Position numbers and translations under genes: made by a program. Positions 48,030-58,690 of a stretch of DNA of 64,000 nt are shown in pieces (position 1 is the stretch's first letter; each line of letters begins with the position of its first letter). The notes below the pieces were generated by a model. It saw nothing but the letters and a program-made list of their open reading frames with translations. It did no database searches and was not told where the DNA came from. This stretch comes from Isoetes taiwanensis (lineage: Eukaryota > Streptophyta > Lycopodiopsida > Isoetales > Isoetaceae). The stretch is taken from positions 3,585,491 through 3,649,490 of the forward strand of contig JAJEKV010000034.1 of assembly GCA_021234155.1 (NCBI GenBank). The letters are read 5' to 3'.

Positions 48030-49245
48030 ATTGCCCGAACCAAACAGACCGCCCGAATCATAGTGCCTGAAGATTACGTCAGCACCCAGGAGCGGGCCGC
48101 CCAACAGAAGGCGAGACAGGCTCAGGAGCGAGCCAGGCGGGAACAGGGCGTAGAAGCCAATCCAGATGCCCAAGAGGAGACCCGGGAGCATCAAGAGGAG
48201 GAGCGTTCCCAAAACACTGAGCAGCAAGAGGACCCTGAGAGCCAGAGCGAGCCAGGCCACGAAGAAGAGGGAGCTGAAGAGGAACTGCAGAGGGAGCTGA
48301 AGAGGTTGGAGAAGAAGGAGCTGAAAAGGAAAAGGAATGAAGAACAATTGGAGGGCAAGAAGATGAAGGAGAGCGCAGGAGAGAAAAAGAGGAGCGCAGA
48401 AAGCAGAAGGAGGAGCATAGAAAGAAAAGGGAGGAGCGCAGGAAACGAAAAGAGGAGCGCCGGAAGAGAAAGGAGGCTAAGGGGAAAGACCCCGAGTTGC
48501 CAAAGGATACCCGGCGCAAGTTGAAGATGACGCAGGGCAAAGGGAGTCATCATACGGGAGCAGGAGCCCGACAAGCCGCCCTCCTCCTCTGACACTGAGT
48601 CAGATGATGATATAAGGGTTTTCATTCCAGCTGAAGGCTCGGGGCCCTCGAATGCAGGTAACGAAGAGGAGGAGCCTACAACAGAGGTACCCCCGTACCC
48701 AAGATGGCCTTCACCCAAGCACCCGGCAGCAGATAAGAAGAAGCCGAGGCCTACGCGGGAGTCGTATGTACTCAAGCACGAGCTTGAGTACAGGAAGAAG
48801 CTAAAAGAGTACAACCAGTACATGAAGATTTTCGACTCGAAATATTACGAGGAGCACAGGGTCGCTTATGTGGAAGGAGGCAGGCCTACCAAGAAGAATA
48901 CTTTGAAGCCGCCTCCGGAAAGACCAGCACCTCCGAGGAAGCCCATTAGGAGAAAGGCGGACTCGTATTTTGCCAGAGCTGCTCGGGAGATCCGGCACTT
49001 CCAAGGAGCTATGGATTGCTGATCCCAAGAGCCGCTTTCATGAGACTCACTCGCGAAGTTTTGCAGGAATTCGACAATACCAAGAGAGTAACAGACGACA
49101 TGTTACTCGTAAGGTGGAGGCTACCGAAAGCGTAAGATCGCCCAAAGATTTTGAAGATTCGGTAGCATGTGCCCTACATGCAAAAAGGATAACATGCATG
49201 CCTAAGGATATGAAGCTGGCCAAATATATTAAGAAGGAAGACTAA
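48030..49245 (+). pseudogene. Retroelement-borne histone H3 with a long charged insert
   Basis: About 400 codons with at least four frameshifts. The presumed start codon reads ATT at 48030, followed by ARTKQTAR (48033-48056), identical to residues 1-8 of histone H3. Next come IIVPEDYVSTQERAAQQKA and roughly 300 residues rich in E, R, K, Q, including repeated EERRKRK units. The H3 fold follows near the C-terminus: PPRKPIRRK, REIRHFQ (alpha-N), LLIPRAAFMRLTREV (alpha-1), FEDS, then CALHAKRITCMPKDMKLAKY (alpha-2/3). The last 24 residues match canonical H3 at about 15 positions. Frame changes fall near 48370, 48540, 49016 and 49110-49140; stop TAA at 49243-49245. An H3 would enter nucleosomes with H4; here it lies between primer site and gag of a chromovirus. 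A decayed H3 carried by the element is the best reading; a separate nested retrogene is the alternative. Confidence 0.85.
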
Positions 49246-49390
49246 TAGTCTATTGTAAATAATTTTTGTAAATACAAATTTATGTTTTTGCCATGTTAAT
49301 ATGTGAAATCATAGTTATCTAGGTTGTATTAATAACTTCTGCAATTGAAATCACCAAATTTGGAGCAAAACTCAGTGTTTTTGGCCTCAC

Positions 49391-49858
49391 CCCTCACAGA
49401 GTGTGCCCAGACCAAATCCGCCATTCTCGGATTTGCTCCTCGCGCACTGTGTGAGTGGTCGAGCACTGATCTTTGCCAATACTTGGCCAAATATAGAAAG
49501 TAAGGACACCATCCAACTTAACTCATTGTGATTAGTAGGATTTGACCCTTAGATTGTAGAAATTGGCCAATCAAGACCCAAACAGAGCCCCACCCCTCAC
49601 AGAGTGCGCCCAGACCAAATCCGCCATTCTCGGATTTGCTCCTCGCGCACTGTGTGAGTGGTCGACCCCTAATCTATGCCAAAACTTGTCCAAATGAAGA
49701 AAGTAAGGGCACAATCCGACCTATCTCGACGAGAAGAGCAGGATTTCACCCTTAGTTCGCATGTTTGGCATCATCCTCGAGCCAAACGAGGCCCCCTCAC
49801 ATAGTGCGCCCAGACCAAATCCGCCATTTTTGGATTTGCTCCTCACGCACTGTGTGAG
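49391..49858 (+). repeat. Three ~205-bp tandem repeats with a strong palindromic core
   Basis: Cores at 49391-49453, 49596-49658 and 49796-49858 read CTCACAGAGTGCGCC ... CAAATCCGCC ... CGGATTTG ... GCGCACTGTGTGAG. The outer 14-base arms pair with one mismatch, and the inner CAAATCCG pairs with CGGATTTG, giving a ~63-nt hairpin in each unit. Spacers between cores are also related. They lie just after the H3-like frame and before the second extra frame. Confidence 0.85.
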
Positions 49859-50033
49859 TGGTCACACCATATTTGTCCTAATTTGTCCTAACTTTCTCCA
49901 AATTAGATGAAATTTGTTGCAATAGGATCCTTAGAATGCACTCTTTAACCTAGTTTGCCTATGAATTGCATAGCAGCACCTTAGAATCATAGGGATTCCC
50001 CAACTTTGAAATTTTCCAAAATTAGGGTTTTGT

Positions 50034-50043
50034 CATAAATAGG
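50034..50043 (+). promoter_or_regulatory. TATA-like box before the second extra frame
   Basis: CATAAATAGG preceded by TTAGGGTTT, 108 bp upstream of the ATG at 50142. The same arrangement as before the H3-like frame. Confidence 0.4.
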
Positions 50044-50634
50044 ACCACTACCCTCATTGGCATGCTTCTCACTCCAAGGCGATTTTTCCGCTCCCAAAGG
50101 CGCTTCTCCATCTGTTTGACATCCCCAGCTGCTCAAGCATCATGGCAACCTCTGCATTTAGGTGATGGTACAGTGCCACAGCTCATGTGGCCGAGGCCGA
50201 CATCAACTCCGTCTTTGCCGTCTTCCAGAAGGAGGTTGATGTGGAGGCTACCATCAATGCCACCCATTTCTACCAAGACATCATGACTGAGTTCCATGCC
50301 AAGATAGGACCTTCTCTAGTAGAGCTCCCACCTTGCATAGGATACTTTGCTTCAAGCATGGCCCTCAAGACATCCCTGCAAGACATCTCCAACATAGACA
50401 AGTACCTAGAAAACAAGGCTGGCCGCTTGCCTACCTACATGTCCATATCTGTCAATAAAAGGAGATATTTTTCTTACACCGCAGCCGTAGCTATTTTCCT
50501 ATCTCATCGAGCCCAAACCCAAATAGGAGAACCATTTGTGCAACCCTTAGACGTCGAACCTATGGCCATGGCAGCAGCAGAAGAGGAGCAGATGCGGCTT
50601 GCATACGAGGAGGCAGAGCAAGAAGAAGAGGAAG

Positions 50635-51053
50635 TGATATGGTTCACAACAATAAACCATACCTTTTATCTCCTCTAAGTAGAATACCAGGTCTCTTCAG
50701 ACAAATCATAATCTCATAACCTGTAAACCGTCTACAGAATAAGCCGTTAGCAATGACAAAATGATCTAAGTATGAAATAAGAAGTCAAATAAGCACAGAT
50801 CCAATGAACATAAGATACGAGTTACACCAATTGATATGAACTACACCAATAGCTCAGAATGATCCGGCTCTAGTTCACCAAAACTAGAGGAAGATTCTCA
50901 ATACAAGGCAAATAATGGCAGTTCTCCACCCAACCGGGCCAACCGGTGTTGAGAACTGGCAGATTAACAGCAAGGCAGAAGGCTATGGCAATTTCTAGGC
51001 AAGGAGCTTGGTTCTCTTCAAAAAGGCAATCTTGGCTGTGCAGTCCAGTCTGA
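50635..51053 (-). repeat. LTR-like repeat A, copy 1
   Basis: About 420 bp, nearly identical to 55305-55740 (both begin TGATATGGTTCACAACAATA and end CCAGTCTGA). The likely element is on the minus strand, making this the 3' LTR. Small indels separate the copies. Confidence 0.75.
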
Positions 51054-52313
51054 CCCACGGCCACTCTTTTGGCGATATCTCACGATCCACAAGAAGTTAG
51101 TGAATGGGTGACCCCAATCCGGAAACTAGACACTGAGAGCTTTCCAATGAGCCCTGGATCGCAATAATCCGACATATATTCGCTGAGATATGACCTTTTG
51201 AAGTTGGCCTTTTAGAAACTGCTATTTTTGGACTGAGATATTATCAAGGAGATTAGCTTGGCTTAATAGATATTATTTGACCATAACCATTACAATTGCC
51301 ATTTAATTGCCTTGCCATGCTATTAGTTTGCCCTTCTCACACACCCATGCTAGTCCACCAAGACCAACGTTCAAGGCCACTCCCCCGAGCTACCATATCC
51401 ATATCAATTCCTCCCTTTTTGAAGGCAACTGACCTCAGTTGTGTCCATAAACAAATTAAGCACCAACTTAATTTATCCAATTGAGCACCAACTCAATTTA
51501 TACATGAGCACCAACTCAATTTGTACATGAGCACCAACTCAATCCATTTTAAGGACCAAAGGCTAGGATTATGATCTCATAAAATAGCACCAACTATTTA
51601 TGACAATCACAACTGTTGTGGCTAAAGATTAAGATAAAGATTCAGGGAAGATTTGATTTATTTTTTTGAGATATATTAGCAAAGCTTAAGATCTACTAGA
51701 TAAAATTTAAGTTTAAGATAAAGGCAAGATTAAGAAAAGACCAAGGGTTCTTGTTGAAGCACCGACTCCAACCAGTAGCAACAACTACTGCTCAAAACTC
51801 TAGACACCAATCTAGAATTTCAATGTCATCCATTAATATCACACTTATGGCACCAACCATTGTGCAACTATTAATGGCATGATCATTCATTAGAAGAAAG
51901 CAACACAATCATAAAATAGATTTACAATTTCTCTAAAGGCATGAATCCTTTAAAATCTTTTAACAGATTTTAAAGTCACCTCTACTTTTAAACTACAATT
52001 TCTTACAGACACATGTTCATTATTAAGACATCTTACTAAAACAATGGACCGCACTAAACTCGTTTAGTTTGGAATAGTTCAAGATTTATCAAGGATAGAG
52101 AGTTCAGATAAAGATTGATTCGTCCACTACTGTAGATGCAGGAAAAGTTTCAACGGAGATCCATCCTGGCCAGGGAAAGTTAAAATTTTAATTTCATAGA
52201 AAGAAGATCATTTAGATTCTCAGGAGGAGGAACTCTATTCCAATTTGTAATCACTAGCACCAACTAGATGACTTACAAACATCAAGAATAGCCAGAATAA
52301 AATTCTCTATTCC
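51054..52313. other. Interior of the minus-strand LTR-like element
   Basis: Non-coding. Contains GAGCACCAACTCAATTT repeated three times at 51484-51544 and further CACCAACT words. No gag or pol, so the element is probably non-autonomous. Confidence 0.5.
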
Positions 52314-55225
52314 GAATAAAATCTCGAATCAAAACTGTGTTCTTCTTAAGTTAGATTTTAAAAGAGCCTTTGGTAACATTAGATGGGAGCTCATTGAATA
52401 TGCTATGGAAAAACTCGGTTTTCATGATAAAGTCATCCAGTTAATCAATGGTCTGAATCTTAGATCAAGTTCAGCAATTCTAATTAATGGTTCACCTAGT
52501 CCTTTTTTTCCTTTGGAGAGGGGGGTCAGACAAGGTTGTCCTTTGGCTCCCTATTTATTCATTGTAGTGGCCGAAGTGGTGACTAAGGCTGTCCTCAGAT
52601 CATCAAAATGTCGGAAATTTGACCGGGCTAAAGCTCCCAAAATCCATCGAGTCTATTTGCATCCACCAATATGTCGATGACACTTTCTCGCTTCCCCGAA
52701 AATAAGGATGATAATATTAATCTTTTATGGATATCTTGAGCCAATTTAGTGCAGCCTCGTGTGTGGATCTTAATTTATCTAAATGTGTTATTATTGGTGA
52801 TGCCGACATTAATGTGCCCTGGATTAAAGTTATTAAAACCTCCGGGGTTACCAAACTTTTGGGAATGCCTTTATCTTTAAATTCAAATCTCTCCGGGTCT
52901 GTGGTCTCCTATTGTTGAGAAAATTAGAGCTAAACTTCATACATACGTAAATTCTCTATCTCCGGCTGGGTCGAGTGGTAATTGCTAATCAAGTTCTCAC
53001 CAAATTCCCATATTTATTTCTCCACCGCCCTTGTGGCTCCTCGCCCAGGTCTATAAAAACAGATTGAGAAGATCATAAGGAATTTTATATGGAATGGTAA
53101 CAACTTAGTCAATTGGAACACAATCACCATGAAGAAGAAAGAGGGTGGTCTAGCATGTAAAGACATTCATAAACAAGCTCAAGCTCTTGCCGAAAGTTTG
53201 TTTGGAAAGCCCCTCGGTTCTAATAGTGCTGCCTCCAAATTCATCGATATTGGCTTAAGGAGAGTTCTCCCCTGGTCATCCCTCGCCTCCCATGAGTGCC
53301 GAATTCTGCCTTTTGTGAAGTCTCCTTGGCATCAAACATGTCTCCTCTTATGAGGAATATTATGAAGGCTTGGAATAATATTTTCTCGCATTCAAATATG
53401 AGCAAGATATATGTTTTCATTCTCGCTATGTCCATTTTTAGTCTCCTACTTTTAAGGATCATCCAAACCATGTGCTTGCTCTAAAGCACCCTCAAATATA
53501 CAAAAAGTGGAGTTCTTATGGTATCATTAACCCGAGAGATCCGTGGGCGTAATAAATGATGGGTAACCCGGTCTAATCTTAAAGCTTCTATTAGGGGCTC
53601 TCAAACCGATAAAAAATTTACAAACACATCGAATATTGTGGAAATTCCAATATTAATCAGATCCCCGTGATAGTAATTTGATTGGTGTTTAAATAAGAAG
53701 AAGTGCTATAAGGTAAAGGATGTCTATAATTTCATACATCGAAGTCCTCATCCTCCCAAATCTTCCAAAGTGTTTGGGGAATTGATCCCATCGCTACCAA
53801 ATTCATTATCAAAAATGTTTGGAATTCTTATGTTGCAAAAAGGTTTCCTTCTTCATTTGGCTCATTGCAAACAAAAGTGTTCCTTGCCTTCGTGTTATTA
53901 ACAAGCAGAATCCTAATGTGTCTCCCAATTGCCCCTAAACCGTAATAATGTTGAGGATTTTGAACATATCTTTTTTCTGCTCTAAGTTGGATTCCTTTGT
54001 GGTCTTGGATCAATAGATATTTTGGTAACTTTGATAGATCTTCTATAATCAATCTCTTACAAGGACAAGACACTTACAAAAACACTATTGTTTATTTATG
54101 CCTTTGGAATATCTGGAAATCCAGAAATAGATGTTTATATGGCAAAAAAAAGGTTTTCTATTACATGGATCAAATTGCATATTAAGTATGACATTGAGCT
54201 TTGTGCTACCGCACATAGGAAATTATTTAATGACAATTATGACAGTGTGTTGGGATCAAATTGGTGAATTTGTGGGGTATCATCTTTTGTTCATTTCCAA
54301 GCTCACATTTACAAATGCTAACTGAGTTTTTTTGCTTAGGATACATGGAGTTATGCAGAGGTCCACATACAAACAGATACTTTGTCACTAAGGATGGGGC
54401 CTCTTTGAGAAATGAAGTGGCCGATATGGTGAACACGTATCACATGAGCATCAAGTCCGCTATCCTCCACATAATCATTGGACACATAAGGTGTAGTAGA
54501 TGATGAGGAGGTTTGGACAAAATCGAAAGGTTATGGGCTTCAATCTTCAAGAGAAGTGATGCAAACAAATACTTATTTAGGTTCATGGAAAAGCATCACC
54601 ATGAATTTACGTAAAGGCAATTTTGAGATACAGAGAACTATACTATACGCATTGTGATGCTAGCCGATGCTTATGGCAATCTTATTCTCGCCATGGTACA
54701 AAGAAGATTATTATAGACCGATCGAGACCAGCTTGTGGAAAGAATACTCATACACTCGATACAACTAGTAATTTCACAACCCGCCTAATATCCTCTTCCA
54801 GTCTGATGATCCCAATTGCCCCATTATTCCTACCATCCCATCAACAAGGATCTTAGCAAAAGTCAGCACTATGGCCTCTTTATGATTGCAATATTTCTGT
54901 TTGTATGTGCAGGTTTTAGTAGTGACAACAAAAGGGCAATACAGGGATGCATCTCTTTTTCTATTCACCAACATGCTCGGGCGTTCTATGTGATTTCTTG
55001 CAAAAGTGGCTACCTATTTTGATACATTTGCTGCTGTGAAGAATCTTCATATCTTCAAGCTTATTCTGGCCGGATACTTTTATAAACATCTGTGTGGATA
55101 ATTATATTGTCACCTACTATCATATTGTGCCTTGTTAAGCCTCGATGGGACTTAACAGAATTTTGTATGTTTTTCCTTAATTAATGAAAAATCATCTCGC
55201 TCCTTCAAAAAAAAAAAAAAAAAAA
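52314..55225 (+). pseudogene. 5'-truncated L1-type LINE inside the LTR-like element
   Basis: Begins within the RT (QNCVLLKLDFKRAFGN), with GVRQGCPLAPYLFIVVAEVV and QYVDD near 52668. It continues through a broken zf-RVT region to RYRELYYTH near 54630 and a poly(A) run at 55207-55225. TATTCC at 52308-52313 and 55226-55231 is a candidate 6-bp TSD. Many frameshifts. Same family as the L1 at 24926-35468, but keeps the ~22 RT residues missing there. Confidence 0.85.
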
Positions 55226-55290
55226 TATTCCCTCGCTTTGCAATCTCCAAAGACCAACCGGAAGTCTTTGCAAACTTTAGGAATAGCTTG

Positions 55291-55302
55291 GCTCTGATAC
55301 CG
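55291..55302 (-). promoter_or_regulatory. Primer-binding site of the minus-strand LTR-like element
   Basis: GCTCTGATACC on the plus strand is the reverse complement of GGTATCAGAGC. It lies two bases from repeat A copy 2, as expected for a primer site next to a 5' LTR on the minus strand. Confidence 0.7.
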
Positions 55303-55304
55303 AT

Positions 55305-55740
55305 TGATATGGTTCACAACAATAAACCATACCTTTTATCTTCTCTAAATAGAATACCAGGTCTCTTCAGACAAATCATAATCTCATAACCTGTAAACCG
55401 TCTAGGTTTGCTACAAAATCCACAGAATAAGCCGTTAGCAATGACAAAATGATCTAAGTATGAAATAAGAAGTCAAATAAGCACAGATCCAATGAATATA
55501 AGATACGAGTTACACCAATTGATATGAACTACACCAATAGCTCGGGGACGATCCGCTCTAGTTCACCAAAACTAGAGGAAGATTCTCAATACAAGGTAAT
55601 AATGGCGCTTCTCCACCCAACCGACCAACCGGTGTTGAGAACCCGCGATTAACAAAGAAGCGCGTAAGACTATGGCAATTTCTAGGCAAGGAGCTTGGTT
55701 CTCTTCAAAAAGGCAATCTTGGCTGTGCAGTCCAGTCTGA
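55305..55740 (-). repeat. LTR-like repeat A, copy 2 (inferred 5' LTR)
   Basis: Second copy of repeat A, ~436 bp, next to the minus-strand primer site. Its outer end runs straight into the TRIM with only four intervening bases, so the outermost part may be truncated. Confidence 0.7.
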
Positions 55741-55744
55741 AAAT

Positions 55745-56078
55745 TGATATGGTCTGTGGGGTATGGGATAAAGCCTGGAAAGGTTGGGGCCCATTGGATA
55801 ACGATTTCCTTGAAGGATCCGCCCTTTTAATGTGTTGGTTACCACTAGAGGTGCTAGTGCGTAACATTTGGTATCAGAGCCAAGGTTCAATTCCTCGTGG
55901 CAACATTGGTGTGTTCCACATGCTTGAGGGCAAGCATCTCGAGGAAGAGGAGGAATTGATATGGTCTGTGGGGTATGGGATAAAGCCTGGAAAGGTTGGG
56001 GCCCATTGGATAACGATTTCCTTGAAGGATCCGCCCTTTTAGTGTGTTGGTTACCACTAGAGGTGCTAGTGCGTAACA
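55745..56078 (+). mobile_element. TRIM element (334 bp) with 122-bp LTRs
   Basis: LTRs at 55745-55866 and 55957-56078 both run from TGATATGGTCTGTGGGG to GCGTAACA and differ at one or two positions. The primer site TGGTATCAGAGCC is at 55869-55881. The polypurine tract GAGGAAGAGGAGGAA is at 55941-55955. There is no coding capacity; it would rely on another element's enzymes. All hallmarks of a terminal-repeat retrotransposon in miniature are present, and near-identical LTRs suggest recent insertion. Confidence 0.92.
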
Positions 56079-57161
56079 GGAAGGACACGATTCGGACACA
56101 GAAGATATCACCGACGTCGACCTAGTACAAGAAAGGCAGCAAGCAGAGCAACAGCTCCAGAGCTTCGAAGAAGGGCTGAGAGCCACAAGAACAGCCCCAC
56201 CACTTGGGCAAGGCATCACAAGCTTGACCCCGGTAATTATCCAAGGGGAGGCATACTTAAGCCTCCACGACATCAAGAACCTCCCAGAGTGCAGAGATAG
56301 GTGCTATAGAATAGACGAACTTTTGCATCTCCTACGGCAATAACCGAACCTCGATGATTTCATCGACGGGGAAACACAGGACTTTCCCATTAGCATAAGG
56401 GAAGCCCGGACATACACCGGCCAGACATCAACGGACATTGAAGCCTACGCCGGCATCAGGCAGATGATGGCTGAGCAAGAGTTGCCCTCGGAAGAGGAGT
56501 TCTTAGCAATTCAGGAGCGCATGGGAATTAGAGAGAAATTAACGACCGCGCTCCTACCCAGCACCTCGGCATCGGCCCCAGCACTAGTTGAAGGCAACAT
56601 CAACCTAGCATCTTCCATGTACCGTGATTACAGAGAGATGGTAGAAGTACCCGTTGACGAGTATTCCGGAAGACACAGAGCAGCATTCAGATCCGGCGAA
56701 GAGGCAGGGCATGACAAAGCCCTCAGGTTCTACCTCCCCTTGCTCATTGATAGAAGGATAGCGGTTATACACCGCCAATTTAGCCCAAGGGGTGAAGAAG
56801 GAGTCTTTATGCTCATTGCTCTCTCAGGATTCGGAAGTCATGCTCGTATGGCCCCAAACATCGATCATGTCATCCTTGTCAAGAGAACAATAGCATTGAG
56901 CATCTTCGACTTCTCAGCAGCCCCCATAGGCTTACGTGTGCATTCGGCAAATACCGCAGCCTCATACATCGAAAGTGAAGGATTGAAGACTTGATGACCG
57001 CACTCCAAGGAGGCACGGCCACAAATATCCTGAGGAACTTAGGGCGAACAATCGGCACGGCCCAAGTGAAGAAATTTTTGGAGGACAACCCGGATTATAT
57101 GAAAAGATTCCAAGAATAGAATTAAAAATGTTTTCAATTTCCATGACTAATATCTTGAATG

Positions 57162-57170
57162 TATAAATAG
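57162..57170 (+). promoter_or_regulatory. TATA-like box before gag
   Basis: TATAAATAG, about 140 bp before the start of the gag frame near 57304. Third member of the TATA-plus-frame pattern. Confidence 0.4.
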
Positions 57171-57303
57171 TATTATATCCATGAATATAAACAGTGATCT
57201 TAATTATGTTTGCTTGACATATAATTTTACCCCCACAATTGCATCATCAAACAATCAGTGCAACAATTGAAACAAAGGACTAATCATCAGAGTTCAATCT
57301 AAT

Positions 57304-58690
57304 ATGCAGCTAGAGCACCTAGGAATATTGAGGAACAAGGACAACGTGAGCAAGAGCGCACTCCACCAAGGCAATTCCGACCAAGAAATCTGTACCAAGA
57401 GTTCGATGCATCAACACCAGAAGAGGAGCTATCCCAGATTAAGTCAGACATTCATGAGATAAGAGCATTGCTGGCAGAAGCAGCAACAGGAGGACATGAC
57501 CAGAATGTGCAACTACCAGAAACCCCAGCCGGACGAGCAGTTCAACCAAGGAAGAGAAGCCGGAGAAGGGCACCTAGCACGGAATCCTCCGACTCTAGTT
57601 CAGACTCTGATTCCGGATCGGAAGAGCAGGAGGAAGAGAGACAGGACCGCCGGGAGGGTCCAAACCGTGATAGGGGCAGGACACAATCTGACTATCAGAA
57701 GAAGGTCGACTCGACGCTCAGCAATGTATGGAAAGCAAGAAAGCTAGAGCAATTTTCAGTGGATAGCAGGTCCGGAATGGAAGCAGAACCATGGTTGGAT
57801 GAAATGAGGGAGTATGGAAATGCCTATGGCATGAAGGACAAGAACAAAGGCAGAGTAGCGACAGCCAACCTGAAGGGAGCAGCCAGGATTTGGTGGAAAG
57901 GCTACGCCAAAGCACATGGACTAAGCAGGGACAGTTGCAGGTTCAAGAAGTTTGCTAGGGCATTCAAGCGTCATTATGTGCCAAGAGAACACAAGTGTCA
58001 CATGATACAACAGTTTTACAGGTTGCAGCAGGGCAATAAATCGGTTCAGAAGTACACGGAAGAATTCATGAGACTAAGGCTCTATGTGCCGAAGTTGAGT
58101 GAAAGGCACACAGTAGAGGGTTACATTGAATGATTGAACGAGGAGATCCGGAAGCTAGTAAGAGCAATAAACCCTAGGACGGTGTCAGAAGCAGAATCCA
58201 AAGCAGTCAACCTGCAAGGAACCGGACCCCAAGAATATGCACCAAGGCAGCAGTATTATTTAGGATAAGGGAAAGGGCACAAGAAGTTATAGCCCGAGAG
58301 CAGCAAGCCCAGCAGCTAGCAGGCCTCAATACAACACTAATTATGGGAAGCAGGGCAATGCAAACAGTGGCAAGCAGGATAAGAAGCAGGTGACCTTCAA
58401 AGAGCAAGGAGGGGGTTCCAACTACTCAAAGGCAGTGAAACAATTTTTGCAATCCATTTCCAAAGAGAAGAAGCAGGAGTGCATAGAAAAGCAGTTGTGC
58501 TTTAGGTATTTCCAGCCAGGGCATAGGACAAACAACTGCCCCTTAGTGATGAACGCGGCATTAGCGAAGATGGGATGGGAGACACCCACGACGTTGACGA
58601 GGACGACGCCCCAGACTATATCTAGGGTGAGTGCCATATTTTTGCCGCCATTGACACTGAGAACGCCGAAAACCAGTATCAAGTCATTTC
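57304..58690 (+). pseudogene. Chromovirus gag (capsid and zinc knuckle), decayed
   Basis: The open frame starts about 57306; the nearest ATG (57304) is one base out of frame. The N-terminal region is charged (SSDSSSDSDSGSEEQEEE). The retrotransposon gag domain spans about 57740-58130 (MEAEPWLDEM, GAARIWWKGYA, HKCHMIQQFYRLQQGNKSV). Stops: TGA 58131-58133, TAA 58266, TAG 58287. The zinc knuckle reads CFRYFQPGHRTNNC, with tyrosine in place of the second cysteine of CX2CX4HX4C. Gag would package element RNA in a cytoplasmic particle. Not functional. Confidence 0.85.

Larger units (their letters stand above)
50630..56083. mobile_element. Composite insertion flanked by GGAAG
   Basis: GGAAG at 50630-50634 and 56079-56083 bounds a block whose outer ends read TGATATGG... 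and ...GCGTAACA. Inside, left to right: LTR-like repeat A copy 1 (50635-51053), spacer, L1 fragment (52314-55225), inverted primer site, repeat A copy 2 (55305-55740) and a TRIM (55745-56078). The neighbouring ORF is continuous across the block, confirming that this is the insertion boundary. Confidence 0.8.
50142..57119 (+). pseudogene. Second extra retroelement ORF of unknown function, split by an insertion
   Basis: Two parts, 50142-50634 and 56084-57119, are in the same frame once the 50635-56078 insertion and one TSD copy are discounted. The start is ATG 50142 (MATSAFR); a TGA follows at 50163, a TAA at 56341, and a frameshift near 56985 leads to a TAG at 57117-57119. The product would be about 500 residues. 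The first part has INATHFYQDIMTEFHAKIG and CIGYFASSMALKTSL. The middle is very acidic (EEAEQEEEE). The last part is compact and hydrophobic (ALRFYLPLLIDRRIAVIH, IDHVILVKRTIALSIFDF, TNILRNLGRTIGTAQVKKFL). I do not recognise the family. It is distinct from the gag that follows. Confidence 0.7.

Noticed and set aside
48079-48823. Long minus-strand frames over the H3-like region
   Set aside because: Shadows of the repetitive GAG/GAA/AAG-rich plus strand; leucine/serine-rich low-complexity products with no recognisable motif.
49391-49858. Palindromic repeats as a CRISPR array or as the animal-type histone mRNA 3' stem-loop
   Set aside because: Eukaryotic retroelement context and related spacers rule out CRISPR; the stem sequence is unlike the conserved histone stem-loop.
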